A stretch of DNA of 61,942 bases from an uncultured Lachnospiraceae bacterium (GCA_934351255.1 CAKRJH010000016.1:1-61942), one strand, 5' to 3'. Positions 52,162 through 61,398 are shown, numbered from the stretch's first letter. The notes: generated by a model from the letters alone, not told the origin. Numbers and translations are program-made.

Positions 52162-53112
52162 TTAATGTGAAGGTACTGCTCTGCCCCATGATGTCTTTTT
52201 AGATTGAGGGGATAATTTTTTCTTTTGATTTGTAAACACTTTCTTAGCCTTTTGATAATCTACTTTACCTAGAGTTTTGCCAAATTTTCTAGCCGCTTTA
52301 TCCGTTGCTATTCCGGTTGCAGTTCCCGCAGCAACTCCAACTACAGACGCTGCAGGTCCGATTACAGGAACTAATCCAACCGTTGTTGCTGTGCCAACCA
52401 CATCACTAACTACAGCACTTGCACCGCCTATCACGCCTTCCTTCGCGACGTTTAACGCTGCCTTTGTACATGTTTCTTGCCCATTATGAACTTTTTTTAT
52501 TTCTGATATGCCAGTAATGCCTGCGCTGATTATAGCAGCCTTTTGACCACTCTTTTGGGCCTGACTTTTTATTGCGTCTTTATACTTAAAAATGTTCCCA
52601 CCCCTAGTTTGTGCCGCTATCACTTGCGTCTGAGCTGAGCTTATTCCATTACTCTTCATCTTTTGTGTAATGTTCGCTCCTTTTGCATTTTTTGCAGCAA
52701 CTGCTTTATCATACGCAGCCTTTGTTTCTTTAGTTCCAACGAGATTTGTCCCTTTGTATTGTCCCTTTTCTACTGTTTTTATCGTTTTTCCAATACCAGA
52801 TGCGGATCTCGTATCCTTTAGCTGCATGCGGCCAACAACTTTTTTTCCTTGTTTTATGACAATATCATCCCGCTGAGCAATCGGTGATTTCGTCAGCACT
52901 GCTTTTTTCCTCTTGATAATAGACATTGGATTTCTATTTATCTTATCGCATGTCAAAATCTCATTAATATGTCCATGAATATTTTTGTTATTCCCAGCTC
53001 TCTTCCGCGCACGTCGTCCTACATCAGAATGATAAATATTCTTGACGCTTGGTACCACATTCCCAATTTTGGTCCCCAGCGTATTTCTATTCCTCTTTTT
53101 TTTGTGGCTCAT
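52162..53112 (-). CDS. Basic protein with C-terminal glycine/alanine-rich membrane-active segment
   Basis: A 316-residue protein of unknown family. The N-terminal 60 residues are very basic (MSHKKKRNRNTLGTKIG, GRRARKRAGNNKN). The middle has DDIVIKQGKKVVGRMQLKDT and repeated Ala/Lys stretches. Residues about 210-280 are Gly/Ala/Val-rich with two predicted hydrophobic helices (GGASAVVSDVVGTATTVGLV and IGPAASVVGVAAGTATGIA) of glycine-zipper character. The tail is basic again. There is no signal peptide. It starts 14 nt after the YkvA-like gene and is probably co-translated with it. The arrangement recalls small membrane-disrupting effectors; this is an inference. Confidence 0.6.
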   Translation of the reverse strand: MSHKKKRNRNTLGTKIGNVVPSVKNIYHSDVGRRARKRAGNNKNIHGHINEILTCDKINRNPMSIIKRKKAVLTKSPIAQRDDIVIKQGKKVVGRMQLKDTRSASGIGKTIKTVEKGQYKGTNLVGTKETKAAYDKAVAAKNAKGANITQKMKSNGISSAQTQVIAAQTRGGNIFKYKDAIKSQAQKSGQKAAIISAGITGISEIKKVHNGQETCTKAALNVAKEGVIGGASAVVSDVVGTATTVGLVPVIGPAASVVGVAAGTATGIATDKAARKFGKTLGKVDYQKAKKVFTNQKKKLSPQSKKTSWGRAVPSH

Positions 53113-53126
53113 TTTCTACTCCTCCT

Positions 53127-53585
53127 TTATTCGTAATCCATCTGCTCAATACGCCACGCTTCATATGCTTCTAAATCATTTTTTGCTGCATGCAGCGCAA
53201 ACAACATCACTGCCGCATCATCTAATTGCCCCACAAATGGAATAACATCCGGAATCACATCTATCGGGCTGACAAAGTAAACTACAGCTGCTGTTAACGA
53301 AATAATGGTTGCAAGCGGAACTTCTTTATAATTTCCTTTCACATAATCAGAAATCAACATACATGTCCATGGAACAGTCTCAAAAACACTTCCAATTATC
53401 GGTAATCTTGACAGCTTATCACATAATTTTAATGCACGGTTTAATAATTTATGCGTCTCTTCTTCATTATATAAAATATCTTCCGCTTCTTTTTTCTTAC
53501 TCTCTAATGCGTCTTCTACCTTTCCCTTATCAATTCCTTTCTCTTCAAGTTTTTCCATGATTTCTTCTTCATTATTTAATACCAT
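53127..53585 (-). CDS. YkvA-family (DUF1232) membrane protein
   Basis: A 152-residue protein with an N-terminal acidic coiled region (EEIMEKLEEKGIDKGKVEDAL). The DUF1232 core follows, VPLATIISLTAAVVYFVSPIDVIPDVIPFVGQLDDAAV, which has the hallmark YxxSPIDxIPD and two helices. GGAGG precedes the start. DUF1232 proteins are small membrane proteins of unknown function. It is the first gene of a two-gene operon with the glycine-rich protein. Confidence 0.85.
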   Translation of the reverse strand: MVLNNEEEIMEKLEEKGIDKGKVEDALESKKKEAEDILYNEEETHKLLNRALKLCDKLSRLPIIGSVFETVPWTCMLISDYVKGNYKEVPLATIISLTAAVVYFVSPIDVIPDVIPFVGQLDDAAVMLFALHAAKNDLEAYEAWRIEQMDYE

Positions 53586-53716
53586 TTTTCTTTCCTCCTT
53601 TGGGATAATATACCCTCAACATACTAATTAAGTTAAAGCGTTACATTGATGTTTCTCCTGTCTATTACTGCTTCCATTATAAAACTGTCCTGTCCATTTC
53701 ATTTTCACTTTTTTGC

Positions 53717-53745
53717 TTTACACTTCCCCCTCAAACCCTTAAAAT
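53717..53745 (+). promoter_or_regulatory. Promoter of the large secreted protein
   Basis: TTTACA and TAAAAT with a 17-bp spacer, about 28 nt upstream of the start codon. Confidence 0.55.
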
Positions 53746-53772
53746 ATCCTTATAAACAGGGGGTTTTTGCAT

Positions 53773-56559
53773 ATGAAAGCTAATTTCCACAAACAGATAG
53801 TCTGGATACTGATTTCGGCCATTCTGATCTCTTTTCTGCCGAATCCTTTTTTTGCTTCTAATGCAGGTGCATTTTCGGCTTCTTCCTCAGAGTCAGATGC
53901 CATAACCATGACCGCATTTTATTATGGTCACTATGATAGCAGCATCCCGGTATCCACAATTACGATCAATTCAATTGAAGAATATATGTTGTTTGATAAA
54001 ATGCTGGGGGAATGCGATGGTACTCTGACTGCAGGCAAGACATTCCTGCAGACCACGGATCTGGTTTTTACGGATTATATTTTTGAGGATGACGATGATC
54101 CCTCCTCCACTTCTTTTTCCGTCCGGAAACGCGGAGAGGCCAGCCGGGAGATGTCTTCCTCTGAATCTTTGCCCAAAGACTCTACCGTCTCCTTTTCCCC
54201 AAAAAGCAATTTTACATTCCATGGAATTTACGATGGCGGCAGTCATTATTTCGGAGGTTTTGCCAATGTCATTGATGACTCGGCTGGCTCCTCCAATCTG
54301 TTTGGAGATATTGCTTCCGACGGCCAGATCAAAAACATGAAGCTCATCAATATTTATAGTTATAATAAACTTCGCTTCTATGAGGGGGCATACGGTATAT
54401 TGGCGCGCAGGAACGAGGGAACGATTGAGAACTGCTCTTTCGATTCTTCCGTGATATATACGTCTACTTCCCCATTCTGCTATACCAACAAGGGAATCAT
54501 CCGGAATTGCACGATAAATCACTGTTCCGTATATGCCACACAGGTTGATTTAGGCCTGTTCGCAGAGGATTCCTATGCTGTAATCTCCAACTGCCATGTC
54601 AAAAGCAGCGCTATCGTGAACCAGAACCGCGCATACAGTCTGGGCGGTATCTGCTGCTGCCTGATGGATCAGTCTTCGACGGTGACCAACTGCTCCCTGG
54701 ACAGATATACCAGTATTCTGGACTATGGAATAAACTGTAATATTGGAGGAATTGTATGCACAAATAATGATGCCATCACCGGTAACGATGCTGTCTCCCC
54801 GACAGCCTTCTCCCCGGCCGCTATCGTATCTTGCGTAAATGCTGCCACCATACAGCTTAAGACAATCTCCGCCCTCTATCCCAAATATGTCGGTGGGATT
54901 GCCGCCCAATGGAAGGATTACAATTATGATGACGATCCTGAATACCGCGCAATTATGAGAAATTGTGCCAACTACGGAAACATTATCTGCCTCAAACCCA
55001 ATGTTGGCAAAAAGAAGAATCCTGAGGCATCCGGACTGGTTGCCGATGCTCCCGACTCGCTTATCATAGAAAACTGTGCTAACTACGGAAATATTCAGGG
55101 CACGACAGCCAAAAGCACAGACAGAACCTGTACAAACGCCCTGTTTCTCGGAGCACCGGATTCCATCGACACCACTTCCAATCTTCTCATGAGTATCGAA
55201 AAAAGCTCCTATAATTACACCTCCGAGGAACTGAAAAACACCTATCTTTCCGACACCGATTGTACCGATGGCGGCTTTTTCGCCAGTGATGCCCAGTTAT
55301 CCGGCCAGGAAACGCAGAATCTGTTGACAGAGGACGAGGACTCCTACGCCCACGCCGCTACGGTATGTGACGCGTTAAACAACTGGGTGACTGCCCACAA
55401 CAATGACAATGAAGAGGACGCCTACGCTTTCTGGAAGCAGTCCCCGGACGGATATCCGGTTCTGGATCTTTCCTACGACTATGATGAACCGGAGTCGTCC
55501 CCTGCACCGCTCCCGACAATGGCGCCAAAAAATACTACCACACCGGTTGCTGCTACACCGGCACCAACCACACAGCCATCCGGCAGTCCTACAGGTGTTA
55601 CCACCCCGGAACCGTCAGGCAGCCCGGCAGCCGACACCACTCCTCGACCATCAGGAAGTCCTACAGTCACCCCTGCCGACACCGATACTCCCGTGCCAAC
55701 TGCCGCACCGGCAGCTTCTCTCAATCCCTCATCGGAGCATCCGGCCACCCAGACACCGTCCCCTGCCGCACCGACAGGTACAAACTCTCCGGAAATTCCG
55801 GTCACACCATTCCCGTCCTCTACGGTCGCTCCACTTCCGAGTTCATCCTCCTCTCCGGGAATTCTTCCACCTGCTGCAACCGAAACCGCAACACCGACAG
55901 AAACCGCCGAATCTCCCGTGATCCCTCCTGTGGCAGATCCCCTCGCCACACCGGATCCTGATCAGATTCTTCCTTTGCGGCCGGAAAACTTCCACACCGT
56001 CGCGCTATCCGATCGCAAGATCCGTTTGTCCTGGACAAGCGTATCCAATGTCAGTGGCTATCAGATCCTGCGTTCCCGGAACTCTGCAAATGGCTTTACG
56101 CAGATTGCCTCTGTCCCCGCCCTGCAGTCTCATTTTACAGACACCACCTGCCGTCGGGGAATCCGGTATTATTACCGGATCATCAGTTTCTGCACAGATA
56201 CAAGCCGTACAAACAGTCACCTGTATAGCCCTTATTCATCCGCCAAGGCGACTACCTACTGCTTTGCCACGCCGACTCTCTCCCTCTCCAAAGGTGTGAC
56301 TCCGGCCGGAACAAAGTATTTATCCCTTACGGCCAGTCACACCAAAGGTGACTATATGGATATCTACATCAAAAAAGACAATGGAGACTTCGTGAAACAT
56401 CCATTGTCAAGGAAAAGGCTCTCCTCCTACCATGGAAAACTCAAATTATCCTACAGTTGGAAGAAAGCCACTCTGTATGTCAAAGTTCGTACATATCGCA
56501 AAAAGGGTCGAAAACGGCTTTACAGCAATTACTCAAAGACCAAAAAGATCCGCTTGTAG
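53773..56559 (+). CDS. Large secreted protein with GLUG-like repeats, TP-rich linker and fibronectin III
   Basis: About 929 residues from the ATG at 53773, with AGGGGG nine nt upstream. A signal peptide of about 30 residues is followed by an acidic, Cys-containing region to about residue 580. That region contains repeated beta-helix units such as GTIENCSFDSS, GIIRNCTINHCS, ISNCHVKSS, MRNCANYGNI and IENCANYGNI, like GLUG or adhesin beta-helix proteins. A 180-residue Pro/Thr/Ser linker follows. A fibronectin III domain (KIRLSWTSVSNVSGYQILRSRNSANG) and a basic Tyr/Lys-rich tail (KVRTYRKKGRKRLYSNYS) end it. No sortase signal is present. It is probably a cell-surface adhesin. Confidence 0.78.
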   Translation: MKANFHKQIVWILISAILISFLPNPFFASNAGAFSASSSESDAITMTAFYYGHYDSSIPVSTITINSIEEYMLFDKMLGECDGTLTAGKTFLQTTDLVFTDYIFEDDDDPSSTSFSVRKRGEASREMSSSESLPKDSTVSFSPKSNFTFHGIYDGGSHYFGGFANVIDDSAGSSNLFGDIASDGQIKNMKLINIYSYNKLRFYEGAYGILARRNEGTIENCSFDSSVIYTSTSPFCYTNKGIIRNCTINHCSVYATQVDLGLFAEDSYAVISNCHVKSSAIVNQNRAYSLGGICCCLMDQSSTVTNCSLDRYTSILDYGINCNIGGIVCTNNDAITGNDAVSPTAFSPAAIVSCVNAATIQLKTISALYPKYVGGIAAQWKDYNYDDDPEYRAIMRNCANYGNIICLKPNVGKKKNPEASGLVADAPDSLIIENCANYGNIQGTTAKSTDRTCTNALFLGAPDSIDTTSNLLMSIEKSSYNYTSEELKNTYLSDTDCTDGGFFASDAQLSGQETQNLLTEDEDSYAHAATVCDALNNWVTAHNNDNEEDAYAFWKQSPDGYPVLDLSYDYDEPESSPAPLPTMAPKNTTTPVAATPAPTTQPSGSPTGVTTPEPSGSPAADTTPRPSGSPTVTPADTDTPVPTAAPAASLNPSSEHPATQTPSPAAPTGTNSPEIPVTPFPSSTVAPLPSSSSSPGILPPAATETATPTETAESPVIPPVADPLATPDPDQILPLRPENFHTVALSDRKIRLSWTSVSNVSGYQILRSRNSANGFTQIASVPALQSHFTDTTCRRGIRYYYRIISFCTDTSRTNSHLYSPYSSAKATTYCFATPTLSLSKGVTPAGTKYLSLTASHTKGDYMDIYIKKDNGDFVKHPLSRKRLSSYHGKLKLSYSWKKATLYVKVRTYRKKGRKRLYSNYSKTKKIRL

Positions 56560-56600
56560 CAGAGAAACAGGCAGCCCCACCGGGACTGCCTGTTTCTCTG
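56560..56600. terminator. Bidirectional terminator after the large secreted protein
   Basis: CAGAGAAACAGGCAG and CTGCCTGTTTCTCTG form a perfect 15-bp stem with CCC/GGG inside. The flanking genes converge on it. Confidence 0.88.
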
Positions 56601-56618
56601 TCCGTTATCTATTTTTCT

Positions 56619-58022
56619 CTACTCCCACGCTGTCTGCTCGATCATCTCAGAATAGGACATCATTTCTTCTTTGCCAAACGCAGAAAGAAGAAAATGATCC
56701 AGTGCATATTCCTCATGGATCGTCGGCATATTGCATGCCGTCAATGTGGCATCAGCCATGTCGACAAACGCCTTTTTTGCACCCTCGCAGTCATATTCTC
56801 TCGTGTGCTCCTGACAGCCTTCCATGTACCGTTTCTGGGACAGACAATGGATCAATGCCAACAGATCTCCTCTTTCGACCAGCACACATTTTTTTCGTTG
56901 TGAAACCTTTTCCTTACTGAGAAGTTTTTTGGCCTCTCCACAGGTCATCACCGGTGCTTCCCGGACAAACGCCTTGAGTTCCCTCATCGCCCAGTCAGGA
57001 CATGGCATATCATCCTTTAGGTCCATCAGTCTGGAGGACAGCATGGACAGCCGGATATCACGCTCTTTCTGGACACTGACATTGAGCAGATGGGACAGAT
57101 ACGTGTTGGACATAAACTTCACTTCCTGAGGGGCACGAAAGAGACTGCGATCCAAAAAACTGATCTTACGGCTCTTGCCTTGCTTCTGCGCAGGCTCATC
57201 CAGAGCACCGACGTACAGTTCCATGATAAGATCTGTATTCCGATTCTCCTTGGAATATCCCAGCCAATGATAATACTCGATATCATGGATCTGATCTTTC
57301 GTAAGTCTCGTATTCTTCTTTCTCTTTTCGTTCTTCAGGAAACGACGGATCTGCACGTCATAATTGATCGTTTTGACTCCCTCTTTGCGAGCCCATACGA
57401 AAAAATTGGTATCTCCCAGAATGTCCATCAACTGATTTCTGGCGTCCTGGCGCACATACCGCAGGATTTCATTGCGATACTTCACAAAATAGTTCAATGC
57501 TGTCTTGCTGTATCCCTTGAACTTGCCGGCGTTTTCGCACATAGCAAACAGAAAATGCTCCTTGTCCAGCTTAGTCCAGTCCTTGTAGGCATCCCACAGC
57601 TCCGCTGTGTGCGTCTTTTGCTCCAGAACCAGATCCCGGTGCACCTCCCTTTCAAACACATGGATCATCGCCTCACATTCCTCCAGGGCAAGGCCATGCT
57701 GCAATCCATAGAAATATATCACTTCCTGGTAATCATTGATCTGAACGCCCGGCTCCTGCATTCCACGGGAAAATGCCTGTTGCAGCTGATCCTCCGACCA
57801 GAGCATAACCACTGCCATCTGCAGCAGTTTTTCTCTGCTGGGCTTCCTGTTCCCGCCAATGCCACACCACAGTTTCAAGGTCGCATTGGATACAATGTTA
57901 TATGCAGACAACTCCTTTTTCAGCAGCCGGAAAAGCCCCTTGCGCTTCTTTTCTTCGTCCTGCTGCGCGGCGTCACCAAACGTCTCCATCAAATAATCAC
58001 TAAATCTGTAATTGTTTCCCAT
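56619..58022 (-). CDS. Partner protein of a Ser/Thr kinase (HTH-like N-terminus)
   Basis: About 467 residues, mostly helical, with no membrane segment. The N-terminus carries SAYNIVSNATLKLWCGIGGNR followed by KPSREKLLQMAVVMLWSEDQL, which matches by eye the core of the 146-residue HTH-like protein at 46661. The remaining 380 residues are not recognised. I chose the ATG at 58022, which follows GAGG at 11 nt; an ATG at 58049 in the same frame lacks a ribosome site. It follows the PASTA-type kinase by about 40 nt in the same transcript, and may be its substrate or target regulator. Confidence 0.6.
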   Translation of the reverse strand: MGNNYRFSDYLMETFGDAAQQDEEKKRKGLFRLLKKELSAYNIVSNATLKLWCGIGGNRKPSREKLLQMAVVMLWSEDQLQQAFSRGMQEPGVQINDYQEVIYFYGLQHGLALEECEAMIHVFEREVHRDLVLEQKTHTAELWDAYKDWTKLDKEHFLFAMCENAGKFKGYSKTALNYFVKYRNEILRYVRQDARNQLMDILGDTNFFVWARKEGVKTINYDVQIRRFLKNEKRKKNTRLTKDQIHDIEYYHWLGYSKENRNTDLIMELYVGALDEPAQKQGKSRKISFLDRSLFRAPQEVKFMSNTYLSHLLNVSVQKERDIRLSMLSSRLMDLKDDMPCPDWAMRELKAFVREAPVMTCGEAKKLLSKEKVSQRKKCVLVERGDLLALIHCLSQKRYMEGCQEHTREYDCEGAKKAFVDMADATLTACNMPTIHEEYALDHFLLSAFGKEEMMSYSEMIEQTAWE

Positions 58023-58063
58023 TTTTGCGTCATCCTCTTTCCGGAGCATGACGTAAACAATGG

Positions 58064-59719
58064 TTAAAACATTCCATCCAATGTTCCATCCACACCGTCC
58101 TTTTGGCCTGCTCCCGGTTTTATCGTCGGGGTACTTTTCGGCGGTGCCGTGACAACAGGCTTCACTCCCTTGCTGACTTTCATACGGACCACCAGTCCCT
58201 TTACAATTTCAGTCCCTTTGGCGGGACTTTGACGTATCACTCTTCCTTTTTGGATATGATCATTGTATACGTATGTTATTATAACTTTTGGCTGTCCATT
58301 TCGTTTTAACTTTTTTCTCGCCTGCTTTTCGGTCAGATTTTTCAGATTCGGCACATAATAAACCTCCGGTGTCGCCGATGGTGTCTCTGTCGGTTCCGGC
58401 GAAGGCTCCTGCGACGTCTGCGGTTCCTCCCCGGACTTTTCGACCGGCTGCGAGGTAGTCACCGGCACGGCAGCACCATGCCCTGATGTCTGATTTCTCT
58501 GTCTGATCCAATCGGCTCCCATCCACAGCAGACCAAGTATCAGACACCCGAATAGTATCTCCGCCAGCACCTTCCCTTTTCTTTTCACCTGAATCGTTCG
58601 ATGTTCAGACACCGTCTCCCGGATTTCCGAATGCAGTTGGTGTTTCAGGGAAGTGAACGTCAGATTCGGCTCCTGCCCGGCTTCCCCATTCTGCTCTGAT
58701 CCTGTCTTCGCTTCTCCGCTCCCATGTTCCTGTTCCTCTTCCCGGTCAGATCGTTCATGGTCATCCCGGAAAAACACGTCCGATGCCCTCCTGGTCTCCG
58801 GCATCTCTACCCCATAGAGTCCACGGTAGAGTTCCGGAATCCCCTGCGTCCGATTCTCCGCCCTCACGCTCATGCCCGCCTCTATGACGTGGCTGATCTG
58901 CTCCGGTATGTCCTGCGCCTTACAATGCACCAGAGGCTCCACCTTGTCCTGAACGGCGCGTTCTACGGACTCGTCCGGCCTTTTCCCGCTCATCATAAAA
59001 TACATGGTGGCGCAAAGCCCGTACACATCTGTCCACGGCCCCTGCTTTCCTCTGGCGCGGTACTGCTCTTCCGCCGCATAGCCGCGCTTGAACATTACGG
59101 TCATGGTCTGTGTCTGATCTGCATCCTGCAGTCGTCTGGCTGCGCCAAAATCGATCAGCTTGAGTTCCCCGTCCGGCATCATCATGATATTGTCCGAGCT
59201 GACATCGCGGTGGATCATGTGATGCTGGTGCAGACCATGTAATGCCACCAGGATCCGCCTCATCTTCTGCAATACCTCTGCGTATGGTATCGGTCCATAT
59301 TTACGGACATACTGCTTCACGCTCATCCCGTCCAGGTATTCCATAATGATATAAGCCGTCTGGTTTTCCTCGAAAAAATCTCTCACGGACACGATACCAT
59401 CCATCTGTTCAAAACCGGCCAGAATCCTGGCTTCCGTCAGGAAATTGCGCATTCCCTTTTCGTAGGCTGCCCGGTCAATCCCCTCGTACATATAAACATT
59501 GCTGCCACCCTGGCTGTTTACATCACGGTGCACCACCCCCTCCGGGTAATATTCCTTGATCGCGACTTCTGTCGCAAGTACCTCGTCATATCCCTGATAG
59601 GTGATTCCAAAGCCGCCCTCTCCCAGGACTCTCCGGACGACATACCGCTGTCTGAGACGGTCACCTGCCCGCAGGCGGTAAACCGCCATATCCTTTTGTG
59701 TTTTCTCCATGTATTTCAT
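58064..59719 (-). CDS. Ser/Thr protein kinase with one transmembrane helix and a PASTA domain
   Basis: A 551-residue kinase. Residues about 20-290 form the kinase domain: LGEGGFGITYQGYD, VAIKEYYPEGV with the ATP lysine, HRDVSSDNIMMMP and LIDFGAARRLQ. A charged linker follows, then one helix (LAEILFGCLILGLLWMGADW), then a Pro/Thr linker. An extracellular PASTA domain of about 70 residues comes next (VPNLKNLTEKQARKKLKRNG). PASTA domains bind muropeptides in Stk1/PrkC kinases. The first Met codons are close together (59719 or 59710) and neither has a strong ribosome site. The gene is 9 nt after the Fic gene. This is a second kinase, different from the one at 47169. Confidence 0.88.
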   Translation of the reverse strand: MKYMEKTQKDMAVYRLRAGDRLRQRYVVRRVLGEGGFGITYQGYDEVLATEVAIKEYYPEGVVHRDVNSQGGSNVYMYEGIDRAAYEKGMRNFLTEARILAGFEQMDGIVSVRDFFEENQTAYIIMEYLDGMSVKQYVRKYGPIPYAEVLQKMRRILVALHGLHQHHMIHRDVSSDNIMMMPDGELKLIDFGAARRLQDADQTQTMTVMFKRGYAAEEQYRARGKQGPWTDVYGLCATMYFMMSGKRPDESVERAVQDKVEPLVHCKAQDIPEQISHVIEAGMSVRAENRTQGIPELYRGLYGVEMPETRRASDVFFRDDHERSDREEEQEHGSGEAKTGSEQNGEAGQEPNLTFTSLKHQLHSEIRETVSEHRTIQVKRKGKVLAEILFGCLILGLLWMGADWIRQRNQTSGHGAAVPVTTSQPVEKSGEEPQTSQEPSPEPTETPSATPEVYYVPNLKNLTEKQARKKLKRNGQPKVIITYVYNDHIQKGRVIRQSPAKGTEIVKGLVVRMKVSKGVKPVVTAPPKSTPTIKPGAGQKDGVDGTLDGMF

Positions 59720-59728
59720 CCCATTTTA

Positions 59729-60784
59729 TCAGTTTTTCTTCATATACATTGTTCCCCGTCCGGCTCCAATTCGGATTATGCTGCCTTCATCGACCAGTTT
59801 TTTCAACGCCGATTCCACAGAGGATCTTCCCAATCTGGGACAGGCGGCCAATGCATCCTGTTTTGAAAACTTTCCAAGTACATTTTCTGTATATGCCTTT
59901 ACAATGTCATACGCATTGCTCCTTTTCCCCGTCTTTTCAGAGAATACAATTCTTGACTCAAATTCTCTGTAACAAGACAGGATAATTCCCAACATATATT
60001 TAATAAATGGTTTTGGATCATTCTCTCCCTCATACCAATTTTGATCCGCCCTGCGCAAGACTTCATAATAAGTTTCCTTCGTATCAGCAATGGCTTTTTC
60101 TATACTGATATACTGCCCGACAATATATCCGCTTCGATATAAAAGCAGCAAAGTTAACAATCTGCTCATTCGCCCATTCCCATCATTGAATGGATGAATA
60201 CACAAAAAATCTAATATAAAATTTGGTATCAGAATAAGAGGATCTACGATGCCCTCTCCGATCGCTTTATTATATTCATTACAAAGTCGTTCTACTGCAT
60301 CCGGAGTTTCATAGGGTTCCAATGGCTTAAACAATACCACCTTCTCACCATTTTCAAGCATCATATCAATCTCATTCGGAGTAGTCTTATATTTACCTCC
60401 ATAAGAAAACGCCGTATGTTTTAGCAACTCACCATGAAGCTGCAAAATGTAATTGCTTTGCACCGGAATCGCTTCATACGCGTCATGAATGATGTTCAGG
60501 ACATTGCGATATCCAAGTATCTCTTCTTCGTCTCTGTTTTTGGGCGTCGTTTTATCTTCCACCAGTTGTTTTAATCTCGCATTTGTCGTCACAATACCTT
60601 CTATCTGGTTCGAACTTTCTGTACTCTGTATTTTGGCAATCTCAATCAAACGGTTAAGTTCAACAGGTTTCTGCCTCAAATACAAGTCTTGTTTTCCTTT
60701 ATATTCATGGATCTGTGCAACATATGCTAAAATTTCATTATCCCAGGTTCTTTCCGTTAGTTTAGAATAATCAAATATTCTCAT
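59729..60784 (-). CDS. Fic-domain protein with C-terminal winged helix
   Basis: A 351-residue Fic protein that transfers AMP or another nucleotide part to a protein. The Fic core has HPFNDGNGRMSRLL, the full active-site motif. An N-terminal inhibitory helix of the (S/T)xxxE(G/N) type is present in TESSNQIEG, so activity is probably self-restrained. The C-terminal 60 residues (KFSKQDALAACPRLGRSSVESALKKLVDEGS) form a winged helix. AAAGGAG precedes the start. Its promoter is flanked by repeated TTGGGAGAA sites, which the winged helix may bind. Target proteins are unknown. Confidence 0.88.
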   Translation of the reverse strand: MRIFDYSKLTERTWDNEILAYVAQIHEYKGKQDLYLRQKPVELNRLIEIAKIQSTESSNQIEGIVTTNARLKQLVEDKTTPKNRDEEEILGYRNVLNIIHDAYEAIPVQSNYILQLHGELLKHTAFSYGGKYKTTPNEIDMMLENGEKVVLFKPLEPYETPDAVERLCNEYNKAIGEGIVDPLILIPNFILDFLCIHPFNDGNGRMSRLLTLLLLYRSGYIVGQYISIEKAIADTKETYYEVLRRADQNWYEGENDPKPFIKYMLGIILSCYREFESRIVFSEKTGKRSNAYDIVKAYTENVLGKFSKQDALAACPRLGRSSVESALKKLVDEGSIIRIGAGRGTMYMKKN

Positions 60785-60795
60785 TGAAATCTCCT

Positions 60796-60846
60796 TTCTC
60801 CCAAAGCTCTCTTCTTTCTCCCAATATTATATCAGTTTTGGGAGAA
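60796..60846 (-). promoter_or_regulatory. Promoter and repeated operator of the Fic gene
   Basis: TTCTCCCAA is at 60796 and 60816 and its inverse TTGGGAGAA at 60838. The last two form an inverted repeat with 13 bp between them. A minus-strand TATAAT at 60826-60831 lies within that gap, so binding would block the promoter. A weak -35 (CTTGAT) lies 16 bp upstream. Confidence 0.6.
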
Positions 60847-60952
60847 AATCAAGTCATTTAGGATAATAACATCTGCAGCACTCTCCTTAGAGTATGTATT
60901 TTAATTTTAACATGAAAGGATTTCTATAAGATAAGCAAGCAAGACAATAAAA

Positions 60953-60978
60953 AAAGAGCCCGACGCATCAAGCTCTTT
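60953..60978 (-). terminator. Terminator of the toxin-antitoxin operon
   Basis: AAAGAGC and GCTCTTT form a 7-bp stem; on the minus strand the T-run TTTTTTT follows. It lies about 105 nt beyond the RelE-type gene. The surrounding 300 nt between Fic and RelE show only this, the Fic operator and AT-rich sequence. Confidence 0.7.
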
Positions 60979-61083
60979 CAAGGTGTTGTCCGAAGACGCC
61001 CACCATAATTCATAGATATAATATACCATATGGTCAAAATTTATGTCAGTTCTATCAGGAATTACTAATAAAATTTCATATAT

Positions 61084-61398
61084 TTAATTCATTTTGTTTT
61101 CATAATCCTGCAATTCATGAAAAATATTATCCACATAAACGATGTCGTTTTCAATACGATAAAGCATAAAATACCGATGCGATAGGAAATTGATTCTGCG
61201 GTATCCCATCCCCCTTAGTTTGGGATTATCACAGAGTTTTAGGCTGCCAGCAACTTTTGAAAGACTTGTTTTGGTCGCTTCAAAATCATTTAATAAATTT
61301 CTTGCCGCCTGATCACTTCTCTTTTCAAACAAAAGATATGTGATGAATCTGTCAAGGTCCTCCTCAGCATCCCTCATCAAAACAATCTTATAATCCAT
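61084..61398 (-). CDS. RelE/ParE-family toxin
   Basis: A 104-residue toxin of the RelE/ParE superfamily, with YKIVLMRDAEEDLDRFITYL at the start and RGMGYRRINFLSHRYFMLYRIENDIVYVDNIFHELQDY at the end. The fold and C-terminal basic/Tyr residues match ParE-like gyrase toxins or RelE mRNA interferases; the exact target cannot be read. The start overlaps the antitoxin stop by 11 nt, the usual coupled arrangement. Confidence 0.85.
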   Translation of the reverse strand: MDYKIVLMRDAEEDLDRFITYLLFEKRSDQAARNLLNDFEATKTSLSKVAGSLKLCDNPKLRGMGYRRINFLSHRYFMLYRIENDIVYVDNIFHELQDYENKMN

